Shown piece by piece: positions 46,498-57,358 of a stretch of 64,000 nucleotides of DNA (position 1 is the stretch's first letter; every line of letters starts with the position of its first letter). The notes beneath the pieces were generated by a model. The model made no database searches and was not told the DNA's origin. It worked only from the letters and a program-made list of their open reading frames with translations. Source of the stretch: Juglans regia (lineage: Eukaryota > Streptophyta > Magnoliopsida > Fagales > Juglandaceae); contig NC_049916.1 of NCBI RefSeq assembly GCF_001411555.2, positions 6,324,001 through 6,388,000 of the forward strand. Reading direction: 5' to 3'. Both the position numbers and the translations under genes were made by a program.

Positions 46498-47160
46498 TGA
46501 AAGGAATAAAATATCCCAGGCCATCAAAGGGCCCCCACTAGAAGATAAAAGAATGAGAAAGGAATGGCAGACAAGGAGGGGACAAGGAAAAAGAAGGTGT
46601 CAGAGAGAAGAGAAGGAAGAAACGGAAAGGAAAAGAAAAATGAGAAAGTGGAGAAAATAGAGAAGGTTAAACACGCAAGGCAAAAGACTGTTATTCCTCA
46701 CCACTACCAAAGGCACGCGGAAAGAGAGATTGTATCAGATAAAAGGGGGGCAGAACGACTCTGGATGGGACTTCTTCTTCAGCTTCTTCAACCTCATGAC
46801 TAGAGCTCTAGTAAGAATATCTCCTCCAGCAAATAGTTTTATGGCTTCCATTGTATAGTGAGAAATAAGAGACTATGAGAGAATGTAAAATTCTCATATT
46901 GTAGTGGATTTTCCTTCCCTAAACACCCGTGGATGTAGGCATTATGCCAAACCATGTAACTTTTTGTGTCTCAATTTCTTTATTTTCCTTTCATTTACTT
47001 CTTATTTACTACTATGGATATACAAACGGATGCCACACAACTGCACTGGATCACTGCCGAGGGCTCCAGACCACACCAATCGAGGGCCGAATCATCGTAG
47101 CGGGCCGAGAATGACTCTTTCTCCCATTCCGACATGTTGTGCAATTTTTTGGTATTAACA
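46498..47160 (+). repeat. 5' LTR of the LARD-like element
   Basis: Begins TGAAAGGAATAAAATATCCC and ends GGTATTAACA. Contains the purine-rich block AGAGAGAAGAGAAGGAAG and the downstream words GGGCTCCAGACCACA and GGGCCGAGAATGA shared with the 3' copy. Confidence 0.7.
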
Positions 47161-47379
47161 TTTGGCGGTGTTTATGGGATTTGATTTACTTTCTACAACG
47201 GAAAAGGGAGAATGATGATTTTTGCCCTAAATAATCACCAAACGAGCAGATGAGATTCTCCTAGATAAGTGTTCTCAACCTTTTGGATTTTATTTTTATG
47301 AGAAACATTATTGTAGAAAATGGGTGAGTGAACCTTTTCTTGCCCAGTGGGGACCAAAGTTACTCGCCAGTTGAGTTGT

Positions 47380-47720
47380 AAATGCTCAGTGCACTTTGGG
47401 TGCTCTGTACAAAAAGATGGGGAGTACATAGAAGAGTACTATGCACTTAAATGCACTCTACGCATGCACGTGCACCTCCTGAGTCATTGGCACTATGCAC
47501 TACACATGTCAGGCACAACACTGTGCACTTAAGTGAAAAGTGCCATGCAGAGTGCATCACGGCTGCACTTTGCCATGCACCCATAGAATCGCGGTGGCCC
47601 ACACAGGTTAAACCACCAGCCGTCTCTGGCTCCACCACGACGACCCCCATCTATGGGGGCCTTGAACAATGCGCCTTACGAGTGCACATTGTAATGCACT
47701 TGGGAGTCTCATGGCTTCCT
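47380..47720. repeat. TGCAC/GTGCA-dense stretch
   Basis: The pentamer TGCAC or its complement GTGCA occurs roughly twenty times in 340 bp (for example ATGCACTTAAATGCACTC, CATGCACGTGCACCTCC, GTGCACTTAAGTG). It has no fixed period, unlike the two arrays further on. Confidence 0.6.
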
Positions 47721-49169
47721 CATCATGAGCCCAGTGAGTAGCACCGGCAGTCACCACGTGGTTTGCTAGTGGCTTCTTTCCTCCCCCCGAGGCAATCCAT
47801 CACTAGGGGATGTGTATGCCTGCACGGTTATGGCCCCATGATGACCACCCAATCGCGTGCACACCCTCCTCAGTGAGGGACTCTTCTTGGCCAAGTTACT
47901 TGGTGTCATACTTCTAAGTCGCTGCTCAAACTCCTCGGCCTCTTTCTGCTACTCGGCCAAGTTGCTTGACCATCACATGCATTCTCGACAACCTTACTCG
48001 GCATCCCTGTGGCGGGCACACCAGGGACCTTCCTTGGCCATCTCGTGGTGGGCATAACCTCCATGGCCACAAGGCATCTCGACCACACAGAGTTGCTTGC
48101 CCAAACACAGATCCTCGGCCGTGAACCAAGTTCCTCGTCCAGGCATGGTGAGCAACCCTTGCCCAGCCAGAAGTTGACCTACCCCTGAGCAGCTCGGCCA
48201 GTGCCCTTCCTAACATTACGCGCCTCAGCCACGACCTCCTGGGCCTCACCAGTTCCTCCTTTGCAACTGTCAAAGCTTCCCGGCCATGGTTGCCCGGTCT
48301 GAGCATTGCTCAGCCAGAGCTCCCTCACCAATGGCGAGCAACCATCCCGACATGAGCAACTCACTCGACACCAGCACATGCACGGCTACTTGGAATCTTA
48401 CTTGGACACAAATCATCATAGCCACAAGGAAAGACTTGACCTAGCATGAGCAACCTCCAGCACACGTTGCATGGCCTATGCAACATGCTTCACTAGCCCA
48501 TGCTCGGCCCCCACATGCATGGCCAGAGCTTCCTGGAGTTGCTTGGCCACAGATCATCACGGCCACAAGGAGAGACTTGACACAACACGAGTTGCCTCCA
48601 GTGTACCTTGCACCAACTCTCGCTCGGCCACGATGATGACAAGGTATTGAAGGTGCTCCACCACATGTTGCATATCTCGTGCCACATTCTATGTCTTTAT
48701 TCGCCCATAGTGATGATCAACAACCAAAAGCCCATCAAACCTACAACAATTGCTAAAACAAAAAAAAAAAAAAAAAAATGAAGGAATAACAACTGATAGT
48801 GGACAATTTCAGTCAAGCAAAAATAAGCTATGGTGGCTAAAACACCTCGATTTGTCTCTCTCAAAATTTGTGTGAATTTCATTTTGACTAATAGAATTGA
48901 TTCTTGTGGCATGAAACACTGGTTAAATAGCCCCACTCAGGTATCGTTCAGGCATCTCAATATGCCTCCATCAAAATAAACTTTTTGGCATCGCGGGCAC
49001 CCTAATCTTCATCATCTCCAAAACATGGCTACCCACAGGCCTCCTCCACACGCCTCCAACTTTCACCATGCTCTAGTAAAGTGATTCAGATTTGCAAATC
49101 TCACATTGACGATTTGGGTTTGTTTACACTAATCGAGTTGGCTTTTTTAAGCATGGGCAAGCATCTTTT

Positions 49170-49500
49170 TCAACAAAGACGAGTCCTTTGACTCACCGCG
49201 ATTCAGAAGTTGGACATAAGTCCCTTGACTTGCCAACCCTCACACCAACAAAGCCGAGTCCCTTGACTCACCGTGATGTACGAGTCGAACACATGTCCTT
49301 TGACTTCCCGAACAGTTGAACAGAAGTCTCTTGACTTGCCGACCCTCGCGCCAACAATGTCGAGTCCCCTCGCTACAATGTACCAGTCGGACACAAGTCC
49401 CTTGAGTTGCTGACTCTCGTTAGAACAAAGTCAAGTCCCTTGACTCGTTGGGATGCAAAAGTTGGATATAAATCCTTTGACTCCTGCCAACACCATTGAA
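49170..49500. repeat. Tandem array, about 74-bp units with GAGTCCCTTGACTCACC
   Basis: Units start at about 49172, 49246, 49351 and 49424 with (A)CAACAAAG(C/T)CGAGTCC. They share CCTTGACT(C/T)(A/G)CC and GGACA(C/T)AAGTCC. The second unit carries an extra 30 bp (a copy of its own GAACAGAAGTCTCTTGACTT half). Confidence 0.7.
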
Positions 49501-49744
49501 AATAAAAATGACCTCATGCTCTCCTTCAAGTAAATGTCTATACAAATGAAGTCACGGGCAGTAAAGGTCAAGGACCGCTCGACCCTACCTGTTCCTTGTC
49601 GAGAGTCAATAGGCAGGTCAAGTCACTCAACAGTCCGATCTCCCTCGCAACGAACTTAAGGCCAGGAAAGGTCAGGGACCTCCTGGCCTTTCAGGCGACC
49701 AACGGTCGGGAAAGTCACATGATTCCCGACCCTTACACTTAAAG

Positions 49745-50040
49745 CCAAGCTCTGCACTCGCATTTTACGTGGTTAAGCCCATCTCTAGCCAAAGTCGCTC
49801 TCTGTACTCACACCATACGCTCTCCAGCCGTCTCTTGTCAAAGTCGAGCTCCGCGCTCGCACCTTACGCAGTCGAGCCAGGCTCCCACCAAAAGTCAAGG
49901 TCCGCGCTCGCACCTAACATCGTCAAATACATCTCCCAACAAAAGCCAAGCTCTGTGCTTGCACTTGACACCGTTGAGTATATCTCTCGCCAAAAGCGAA
50001 CTCCGTGCTCACACCTTAGGCGATCGAGTGCACCTCCCAG
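49745..50040. repeat. Tandem array, six units of about 50 bp
   Basis: Units begin near 49745, 49789, 49838, 49889, 49940 and 49990 with GCCAAAGTCGAGCTCCGCGC or a variant, followed by TCGCACCTTACG. It sits just ahead of the 3' LTR, a common place for tandem repeats in Tat-type Gypsy relatives. Confidence 0.75.
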
Positions 50041-50147
50041 AATTTATTTCTTACATATTTCAACGGACTATCTCTGTCGCATATTTTATCTTAAAGATCC
50101 TCAATGCCTTTTATTGGAGCAAATTGACCTTAAAAATCATGGATAAC

Positions 50148-50770
50148 TAAAGAGAATAAAATATCCCAGACCCAGTCCATCAAAAGGCCCCACTAGAAGA
50201 CAATAGAAGAAGAGAGAAAGGGGAGACAATGAGGGGACAAGGGAAAAGAATGTGTAAGAGGGAAGGGAAGGAAGAGACGAAAAGGAAAAGAAATAGGAGA
50301 AATGGGAGAAAAAAAAAAGAGGTCAGACACGCAAGGGAAAAGGCTGTCATTCCTTACCACTATTGGAGGGGGCAGATGACTACAGGGGAGACTTCTTCTT
50401 CAACTTCTTCAACCTTACGATGAGAGCTCTAGTGAGAATATATCATTCAGAAAATAGATCTCTGACTTCCATTGTACAGTGAGAAAGAAGAGACTATTAA
50501 ATACTCATGTTAAAGTGGATTTCTCCTCTCCAAACACTCGTGGGCGTAGGCATTATGTCGAATCACGTAAATCTATGTGTCTCAATCTCTTTATTTTCCT
50601 TGCATTTACTTCTTATTCACGGCCAGGGATGTGCATACTACATACGGATGTCGCATAGCCCCACCGGATCATTGTCGGGGGCTCCAGACCACATTGATTG
50701 ATACCCTATTCATCATAGTGGGCCGGGAATGATTATTTCTCCCCTTCCAGACTATTCATATATAGTTAAA
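50148..50770 (+). repeat. 3' LTR of the LARD-like element
   Basis: Shares with the 5' copy the words GAATAAAATATCCCAGAC, CCCCACTAGAAGA, AAGGGGAGACAATGAGGGGAC, CTTCTTCTTCAACTTCTTCAA and GGGGCTCCAGACCACA (or the matching variants). It lacks about 35 bp present in the 5' copy near 46715-46755. The end is not sharp. Confidence 0.65.
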
Positions 50771-51023
50771 TATTATCAATATATGTTTCCACTACAACTA
50801 ATCAAGTTAAGGAAATGTTGCTTTGGTCCATTAGGTAGCTTAGAACACAAAATGAAACATTCTTCAAACCACCACAGCTCTTAGTCAAAGTAACACAATC
50901 CATAGTATAAAAACCATCAATGGCAACTCCCCCCCTTAGTGAGGATGGGTTGGGATTAACTTGGCCTAGAGTCTTTACTTTTATGTACAACATTAGTTGT
51001 GATGGGGTGTTTTGTTAAAGGCT
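50771..51023. other. Intergenic sequence
   Basis: No gene was recognised between the LARD-like element and the next MITE. Confidence 0.4.
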
Positions 51024-51202
51024 AAGGCCTTGTTTGGTTACATAGATGAATGAGATGAAAGTTGAATAAAATATTGTTATAATTTTTGTTTTAAAATTTG
51101 AAAAATTTGAATTGTTTATTATATTTTATGTAGGAGTTTGAAAAAATTGTAATAATTAGATGATATGAAATGAAATAGTTTGTGTAACTAAATGAGACCT
51201 AA
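51024..51202. mobile_element. MITE, GTTTGGAT/GAGATGAG family
   Basis: The left AAGGCCTTGTTTGGTTACAT is mirrored by GTGTAACTAAATGAGACCT. Internal words GAATGAGATGAAAGTTGAAT and TGTAATAATTAGATGATATG match other members. Confidence 0.65.
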
Positions 51203-51270
51203 AGGTTTAACCTTGAGGGATCAATAATGCATGTCTTTGAGTTCTAGGCTTCAGTCCAATGAAAACACTA

Positions 51271-51446
51271 GGCTACGTTTGGGTAGTGAGGTGACCTCAG
51301 ATGAGCTGTGAATATTAGTAAAAAAATGGTGAAAAGTAATGATAAAATATTAAATATTAGTAAAAAGTGGTAAAAACTAGGTAAAAAGTAATAATAAAAT
51401 ATTGAATAGTAGTAAAGTGATATCAGATCACTATCCAAACACAGCC
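51271..51446. mobile_element. MITE, GTTTGGGTAGTGAG type
   Basis: The left GGCTACGTTTGGGTAGTGAG and the right TCACTATCCAAACACAGCC form a good inverted repeat. The middle repeats AATATTAGTAAAAA / GTAAAAAGTAATAATAAAAT words. Confidence 0.75.
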
Positions 51447-51858
51447 TAAATCAGTCCAGATTGTAGGAGAAACAGTCCTTTATTCAACGGGTTCAGAAAG
51501 CCCAACTAGCCCAGATAACAAAACCCAATAAAGAGCCATCGTCAAATCTAGGATGAAACTTCCAAACAGTCCTTGAGCTCATGTTCCTCAAGTCATGTCA
51601 GGTGAGGGCCGGCCCAATTAAACGAATGTGATGGATATTGCACAATAAAAATAATTCCATTAATTCTAGTATCTAATATTAATTCACGTATATACATCTC
51701 TCTGCACATATCAAACCAGTTTTTGACCTACTCCTCAAAACGTCCAAACCTCAAACTTTTCGTCAAATATGATTGATTTAGAGCATTCGTATTGGCATAG
51801 CCAAATGCCAATGCCTAACTAAATTATTCCTAACTTTTATTAAAGTAGTTTGTATTGA
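51447..51858. other. Intergenic sequence
   Basis: No gene was recognised. GAGCATTCGTATTGGCATAG (51781) resembles the end of another common plant MITE type, but no partner end was found. Confidence 0.4.
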
Positions 51859-52382
51859 CGCTACAACAAATGTGGGCTTTTGCCACGAATTCTTTTCCCA
51901 CGATATATGATCGTGGCAAATAGTATGCTGATGACACGAAAATAATCGATGGAAAAAAAGACAAGCCTTTTGCCACGAAATCATGTTGGCAAGTAAAACT
52001 TTGTGGAAAAAAATTTTTTGCCACAAAATAAACATTTTTTGTGGCGATTTCAGGTTGCCGAAAATAAATTTACAAAAATTATTTTTACTTTCGTGGATAA
52101 ATAGTTTTTGTGACAAAGTTAGTTTTTTGCGGCAATTTTGTATTGCCGAATATAATCTTATCAGAAATATTTTCCTCTCATAGGTTAATAGTTTTTGCGA
52201 CAAGATTTATATCTTTTTGCGGCGATTATTTATCGCTGCAAATAAACTTGCCTATTAAATGTTTTTTGTAATTCTGGGAATTGGTAATTTCGGCGACTAA
52301 ATACCATTTGCGGTGATAACAACTTGTTGCAAATAGTAATAAGAATTTAAAACCCTTCTTCCTTTCTTTTTCCCCCAACCCC

Positions 52383-53040
52383 TGCGATACTCTCGTCTCT
52401 CTCTCTGTCTCTCTCTCTACAAGTTTGTGCGACTGTCAAGGCTCTCCTCCCCACTGCGCCGCCGCGGAAGGCTCCCTTTGCCGTCAAGCCACCGGAGGCC
52501 TTCCCCCTCGCCCTCTCACCAACTCTCTCTCTCTCTCTCTCAGATCCCAGCAGATCCGTGCACCTCCACCGTCTCCAGCCATGGCCATTGCCACCCTCAG
52601 CCGCCTATGGCTCCTCCAGTCACTAGTCGTCACTGCACCCCACCTCCTACATATCTCTTCCTCCAAGCCATGCGACCATAGAATGGTTTTCTTCCTCCCA
52701 AGCCATGCGATGCCCTCATCCCTCTACCCATTTTACCTTCTTTCCAAGTTTGATTTAAGGTCTTGTTCTCATCTTTCCAAAGGGAAAACTTTGAAGGTAA
52801 GACCATTTTGATTCACTTTCTATTATGGTTTCGAATGAGTTTCGATTTCTTAAAGGAAGGTTACCCATTGATGTTTCGGTTTGAGGTTTTTCAATGCAAT
52901 CACTTGTGTTCTTTCATCTACACGCCTATAGCATTATTTGGTCCTCCATTTTACATCTTGAGAATGAGCTAAGAACAAGGTAAAAACCCTAACTTGACTC
53001 TATTTGATTTGGGTATTATTTTGAAGCCAACTGAATTCTT
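52383..53040 (+). repeat. CACTA cargo leader, also present at 63270-64000
   Basis: A CT-rich leader (TCTCTCTCTCTGTCTCTC), then a C-rich stretch with GCCATGGCCATTGCCACC around 52578, then GGTAAGACCATTTTGATTC, which includes a good splice donor (GTAAGA). The segment recurs at 63270-64000; the last 310 bp have about 17 differences (about 94% identity). It looks like the first exon of a captured or element-specific transcript: ATG followed by MAIATLSRL. I do not recognise the product. Confidence 0.65.
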
Positions 53041-53882
53041 TTATGATGGAAAGCTTGTGTCTTGGGTTGTGTTTATTTATCTATGTTGTAAAATATTATA
53101 ATGCTCTAATTTGGTCCTAACCGAATGATGATGGAGCTGTTTTACTATATGATTTCCTATGTTTCAAATTTGGTATTTTGCTAATGAGCTTGGTTTTATT
53201 CTGAAACAATTTAGTGTGTTGTCACTGGGAAGCAATTTAGTAAGTTTTTATTTTGAAGATTATCTTTAATACCAAAAGTTATATCACATACTAAATATGG
53301 ACCCGTAGATAGTGTGATATTAATAAGGTGGCCAACCACTTGGTCTCCAAAGGATATTATTCACTTTGGTGAATGTAATCACTCAAGAATCAAGTTTAGA
53401 TTTGAGAGCATTGATGTGAATGCAACTCATCTATAATGGTTTTTGTAGTAGCATTATTGAACTGTCTTTCTGAAACCTAATGGCAGAGGTCTGAAACATG
53501 AAGTTTAAGGACTTTCCCTTCCACAAGATATCCTCGTCAAGTAGGCAACCGTCAACCATTTCTTATTCTTCAAGATATCATTTTCAAATGATATTTATCA
53601 CATTCTGGCAGCCCCTGGGTTTGTGTTACACATGGGATAATGAGTTGGAGTGTTTGGGCTCTATCTTGTCTCAAGTAGAGAAGCATCTTGTTTTTTCTGG
53701 AAAAGGCTATCATTGTGTGTACTAGGCTACTAGCCATGTCCACAATTACTGATGGCACAATAAGAACTGGAAGACCTGTGGGCAGAAATTTAAAAACTTT
53801 GCCCCAAAAAGAAGTCATGCAACTTTCTTTTTTTGTGATGTTGTGTTGGCTCTAACCAAATAAAAAACTTTCCTTCCTACAG
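53041..53882 (+). other. CACTA cargo, intron-like interior
   Basis: Between the leader and the KH exon. It has T-rich, intron-like sequence and a possible coding piece near 53733-53815 (IRTGRPVGRNLKTLPQKE) with no recognised family. The KH exon acceptor (TTCCTTCCTACAG) ends this stretch. Confidence 0.4.
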
Positions 53883-54050
53883 GAAGATGATAGTATTATA
53901 GCGACAAAAATTGCGGCAGGACATATGGCTGCCAATACAATAAGGCTTTTGATTGTTGGGTCCCAAGCAGGTTCTTTAATTGGGATGTTGGGTGAAAACA
54001 TTGAGAAATTCAGAAATTATTGTGGTGCCACAATTACAGTTCTTGCTGAG
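53883..54050 (+). pseudogene. Captured KH-domain exon (168 bp, in frame, splice sites intact)
   Basis: Exactly 56 codons lie between a TTCCTACAG acceptor and a GAG|GTATGG donor, with no stop. The peptide has the type I KH core: NTIRLLIVGSQAGSLIG, then MLGENIEKFRN with the GXXG loop as G-M-L-G (GMLG), then GATITVLAE. It resembles the KH domains of plant PCBP/HEN4/PEPPER-like RNA-binding proteins, which bind single-stranded RNA. Only this exon is recognisable, so it is a gene fragment. Its clean exon boundaries suggest it came from a genomic copy with introns, not from a cDNA. Whether it is spliced into a transcript starting at the leader upstream is inference. Confidence 0.75.
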
Positions 54051-55560
54051 GTATGGCAGACATTTATGTTTCCATTGTTCTCACTTCTCCTTACCCACAA
54101 TTTGTTTGAAAATCTTAAGCTATTATGCCTCTTTCACCTTTAGTATGTGTTGATGATTCTATCGATTTGAGATTTGTGAAGCTATGTAATTATTTGGGTT
54201 TGTTGGATATTGAGTTTAAATGGATAATAGATTTAATTTATATGTGTATACTGATTTAGTTGAAGAGTTGGTTAGATTTTTCTTAAGTACAATGGTTTAT
54301 AGATTAGAACTTATTCGAGGACCATGAGGTCCAAGAATTTGACAGGTTTGAATATGTTGAGTGTATTATACATGAACAATGGATTGTGTGATGGATTTAG
54401 GTTGGGCTCACGAGATAAATGAATTAAAAGTCCTTTAGGGCAGCAAGCATGTTGTATGTTTTTGGTTTGTTGGTTGGGCGATAGCCTATTTGGATTGCAA
54501 TGGAGTGGATGGAATGGAATGGCTTCACTTGTGTTGTTGGAGTGATAAATAATTACTATTGTCTTTGTCTTGTTGAGAATTAATGAACTACCACAACAAC
54601 AAATTTTTGTGTCATTCTATTAATCTTCCAACATACTTTTGAATTTGATTAATTGTTTCAATTTATTAGATCTTCACATTATTGGACCTTTTATTTCTTA
54701 CGATTTAGGGTGTAGGGCACAATAATAACAAAGTTCTTTTTCTTGTAGCTACTTTTCTTATCTCAAGCCTACGGGCAGTTTCACCAGTAACCATCCAAGA
54801 CATTCTTAGCCCCTAGAGTTTTGGTATAACCTTTATTTCCCTATCTTTTAGATTAATAAGCACACTTGATTAAATGATCTTGTATTTGAATGCTTGGACA
54901 TAGGCAATTTGTGTTATATTGGGCTGGAATTGATTTGAGCCATGAATGAAGCTTATAAATCTTTATGATTGTGTTTGGGCTTGGTGTATAAATAATATGA
55001 GCAAATTTATACATTGAATGTGTTGGTTTCAATGAACCAAGAAAAATAATGTGAACGTTGAGAATTGTGTGGAGCCATGAATGAAGCTTATTAAAATTTT
55101 GAAATTTGTAATTGTGTTGGATTGATGTAGATGGGCAGCAAATATGTTAGTAAGTTTTATAATTGATAAATTGAGTATGTGTATGAGCGGCAAATATCTT
55201 AGATTTTACTTAAATGTAATGGTTTATGGATTTGAATTTACATGAGGAACTTGAAGTCCAAGAATTGAACAGATTTGATTATGTTGAGTGTGCTATGTAT
55301 GCATGAACAATGAGTTGTGTGATGGGGCTTAGTTTAGAAAACTTATGCATTTTTTCATTAATTAATTAAATTAAAGTTAGTTTAATTATAAACAAATTTT
55401 AATTAAATGTAGTTGTTTGGGTTAGTTATAATCTGTCATCGATTCAGATATAATAATTATAGCCTATATTAGACTATTTGTTATGATTATTTTTGGTTCA
55501 GTCTCATTTTTTTATTTGACAATTTTTTTTTTTCTGAAATCTCTTAGCACTTGCCGCTAA
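54051..55560 (+). other. CACTA cargo interior with internal duplication
   Basis: No coding sequence was recognised. 54230-54420 and 55155-55345 are diverged copies: shared words include TGATTTAGTTGAAGAG-like text, AATGGTTTATAGATT and GATTGTGTGATGGATTTAG. GAGCCATGAATGAAGCTTA occurs at 54938 and 55074. Confidence 0.5.
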
Positions 55561-56028
55561 TGAAACTCGTGGCAAATGTTTTTTCGGCCTAAAGTAATTA
55601 TTTTCCAAAATAAAATTTCTTCATAAATAAGTATTTCCGACGAAATACTTTTTGGAAAATATATATTTCTCAGGAAAGTATTTTATCGGAAAGATCAAAG
55701 ACCACTTTTTCCATAGAGGTATGTTGTGGGTAAACACTTTTTGCCACAACCTCTTTCCATGGAGAATGATGTTATTTCTCACCACATTATACCAATGAGA
55801 CCTTATTTGCTCCGAAGAAAAAAAAGTTTTAACCGCCATAAATGTCGTGAGAAATAGAAGGTTTTTTCCATTAACTTGTGATTTGGTAGAAAAAAACTCT
55901 TTCTCCACCTATTATATGCCACGAGTCTCCTACGGAAAAAATTGGTAGAAAAATTTTTTTCCCACTAAAAATATACTTTTTCCCACGACTGTCACTCTTG
56001 GAAAAAATTAGTATTTGTTCATGTAGTG

Positions 56029-56824
56029 TGAAATAGTCAGAAGTCTAATACTCCACTTTTGAGTTACAGTAAAGTCAAACTATTCTCCATATTTGGAGTT
56101 CTACTGTTCATCTACAAAATACTTTTTTAGTCTAAAAATATTCTCCAAGTTCTACAGTTTTACAATTCTACTGTTTAGTTCCCCTTTTACTTTTTTTTTT
56201 TTTTCTCTTCCTTTAGTTGTAATGTATTTGTTGGATAATTAGGTTGAAGAAAAAAATAGTTGAAAAATAATAATTTTAAGTAAAAATTAAATTATTAATT
56301 AATATATAAAATTAAAAAATTAAAAATTATTTATTATATTTTATGTAAAAATTTAAAAAAATTATAATAATTAGATAAAATAAAATGAATTGAATTAGAG
56401 AACAACTCTCGGTGCAAAGAATGCCCATTGGTCTAACGAATACTTCTAGGAGACAGGCAAAATATTATTTTTTATTTTAGATTTTATTATCTTCGGTCAT
56501 ATTAATTTGCTTTGTGACTCATGTCAGGTGGTTGTAATTTAGTGCTCGGCACGTGATACCAGACAAATATGTCTGCTCAGCAATTATGATTAAATATAAT
56601 TGGTTGATTCAATCCAATTGCAATACGCACTCTAATTACCATGACTAGCTTACTTTTCAAAGCCTTCATTTACCCATGAATCAAAAACACGAAGAGAACA
56701 AAAAACTGTTGCCCACAGTACTGAAATGCCCTCTTAGAGAGAGAGAGAGAGAGATTAAACTTGTTCCCTCTAGATCTCCATGCGCGCAGACCGATCGAGC
56801 AAGGAAAATTCAGCCTAGCTAATG
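56029..56824. other. Flank between CACTA element and PLA2 copy 2
   Basis: No gene was recognised. 56210-56400 holds AT-rich words of the MITE family (AAATTATTTATTATATTTTA, GATAAAATAAAATGAATTG). The part nearest 56824 should contain the PLA2 3' UTR; a GA microsatellite is at 56737-56753. Confidence 0.45.
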
Positions 56825-57324
56825 CTATTTTGATGGGGGAACAAATTTTCCAGCACCTAAAGCAACTTTAATGACATCAGTAATAACATCGATCACCTCA
56901 CCAGCTTGGCATTTGCTCCCCTGAAACGTCTCAGCTCCTGACTTTTTTACCTTTGCCATACATTTCAGTAAGTTTCGGCTGCACTCTCTGTTTAGATAGC
57001 CATAACCATCTGAGCAAAATAAAAACATGCAGTACCATCAAACTAATTTATTATTTATGATGATCATGATCAGTTCAAACTTCAAATCAATATTCCTTGA
57101 TATCAACTTCACGACATGCATTTTGAGTTCAACTACTCATTTATGATCATACAAATTAATAAATGCACGAATCTCACACCAAACAGTACTTATATAAACA
57201 TGGTATATATGTCTGGTCTCCATGATCGATCTGTCAGACTACTGATCATGATCTGTACTAAGGAATGGTCATCCTAATACTCCGGCCCTTTTCTCTCCTT
57301 TCTTTAATGGACATCCTAGCTATA

Positions 57325-57358
<34 letters not shown>

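Larger units (their letters stand above)
46498..50770 (+). mobile_element. Non-coding LTR retrotransposon (LARD-like)
   Basis: Two direct repeats of about 620-660 bp (46498-47160 and about 50148-50770) enclose 3.0 kb without gag or pol. The 5' copy ends TTTTTTGGTATTAACA and is followed by TTTGGCGGTGTTTATGGG, which resembles the TTTGGCGCCG... start of the internal region seen after many plant Gypsy 5' LTRs. The inside is GC-rich compared with the window and has three repeat blocks. The LTRs differ by many substitutions and a deletion in the 3' copy, so the element is old. No clean target duplication was found. Long minus-strand frames inside (47926-48306) are composition effects. Confidence 0.75.
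51859..56028 (+). mobile_element. CACTA element carrying captured gene sequence (Pack-CACTA type)
   Basis: The left end CGCTACAACAAATG (one base off CACTACA) and the right end ATTTGTTCATGTAGTG are inverted, and TGA flanks both sides (51856-51858, 56029-56031) as a 3-bp duplication. Both subterminal regions repeat TTTTGCCACGAA / TTTTTGCGGCGAT / CGTGGCAAA words, as expected of CACTA subterminal repeats (51878-52330, 55560-56010). No transposase was found. The cargo includes a gene-like leader with ATG (52380-52980) and a KH-domain exon (53883-54050). An internal duplication (54230-54420 and 55155-55345) is also present. Confidence 0.82.

Noticed and set aside
47857..48687. Several frames on both strands in the GC-rich LARD interior, including a 126-codon minus frame
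   Set aside because: Stop codons are rare there because of GC content; the translations are low in complexity (Arg/Gly/Trp rich) and unlike gag or pol.
52425..52811. 128-codon frame in the CACTA leader as a real protein
   Set aside because: It runs through CT repeats and is rich in Ser/Pro/Leu; the frame is disrupted in the copy at 63320 on. Treated as leader sequence.
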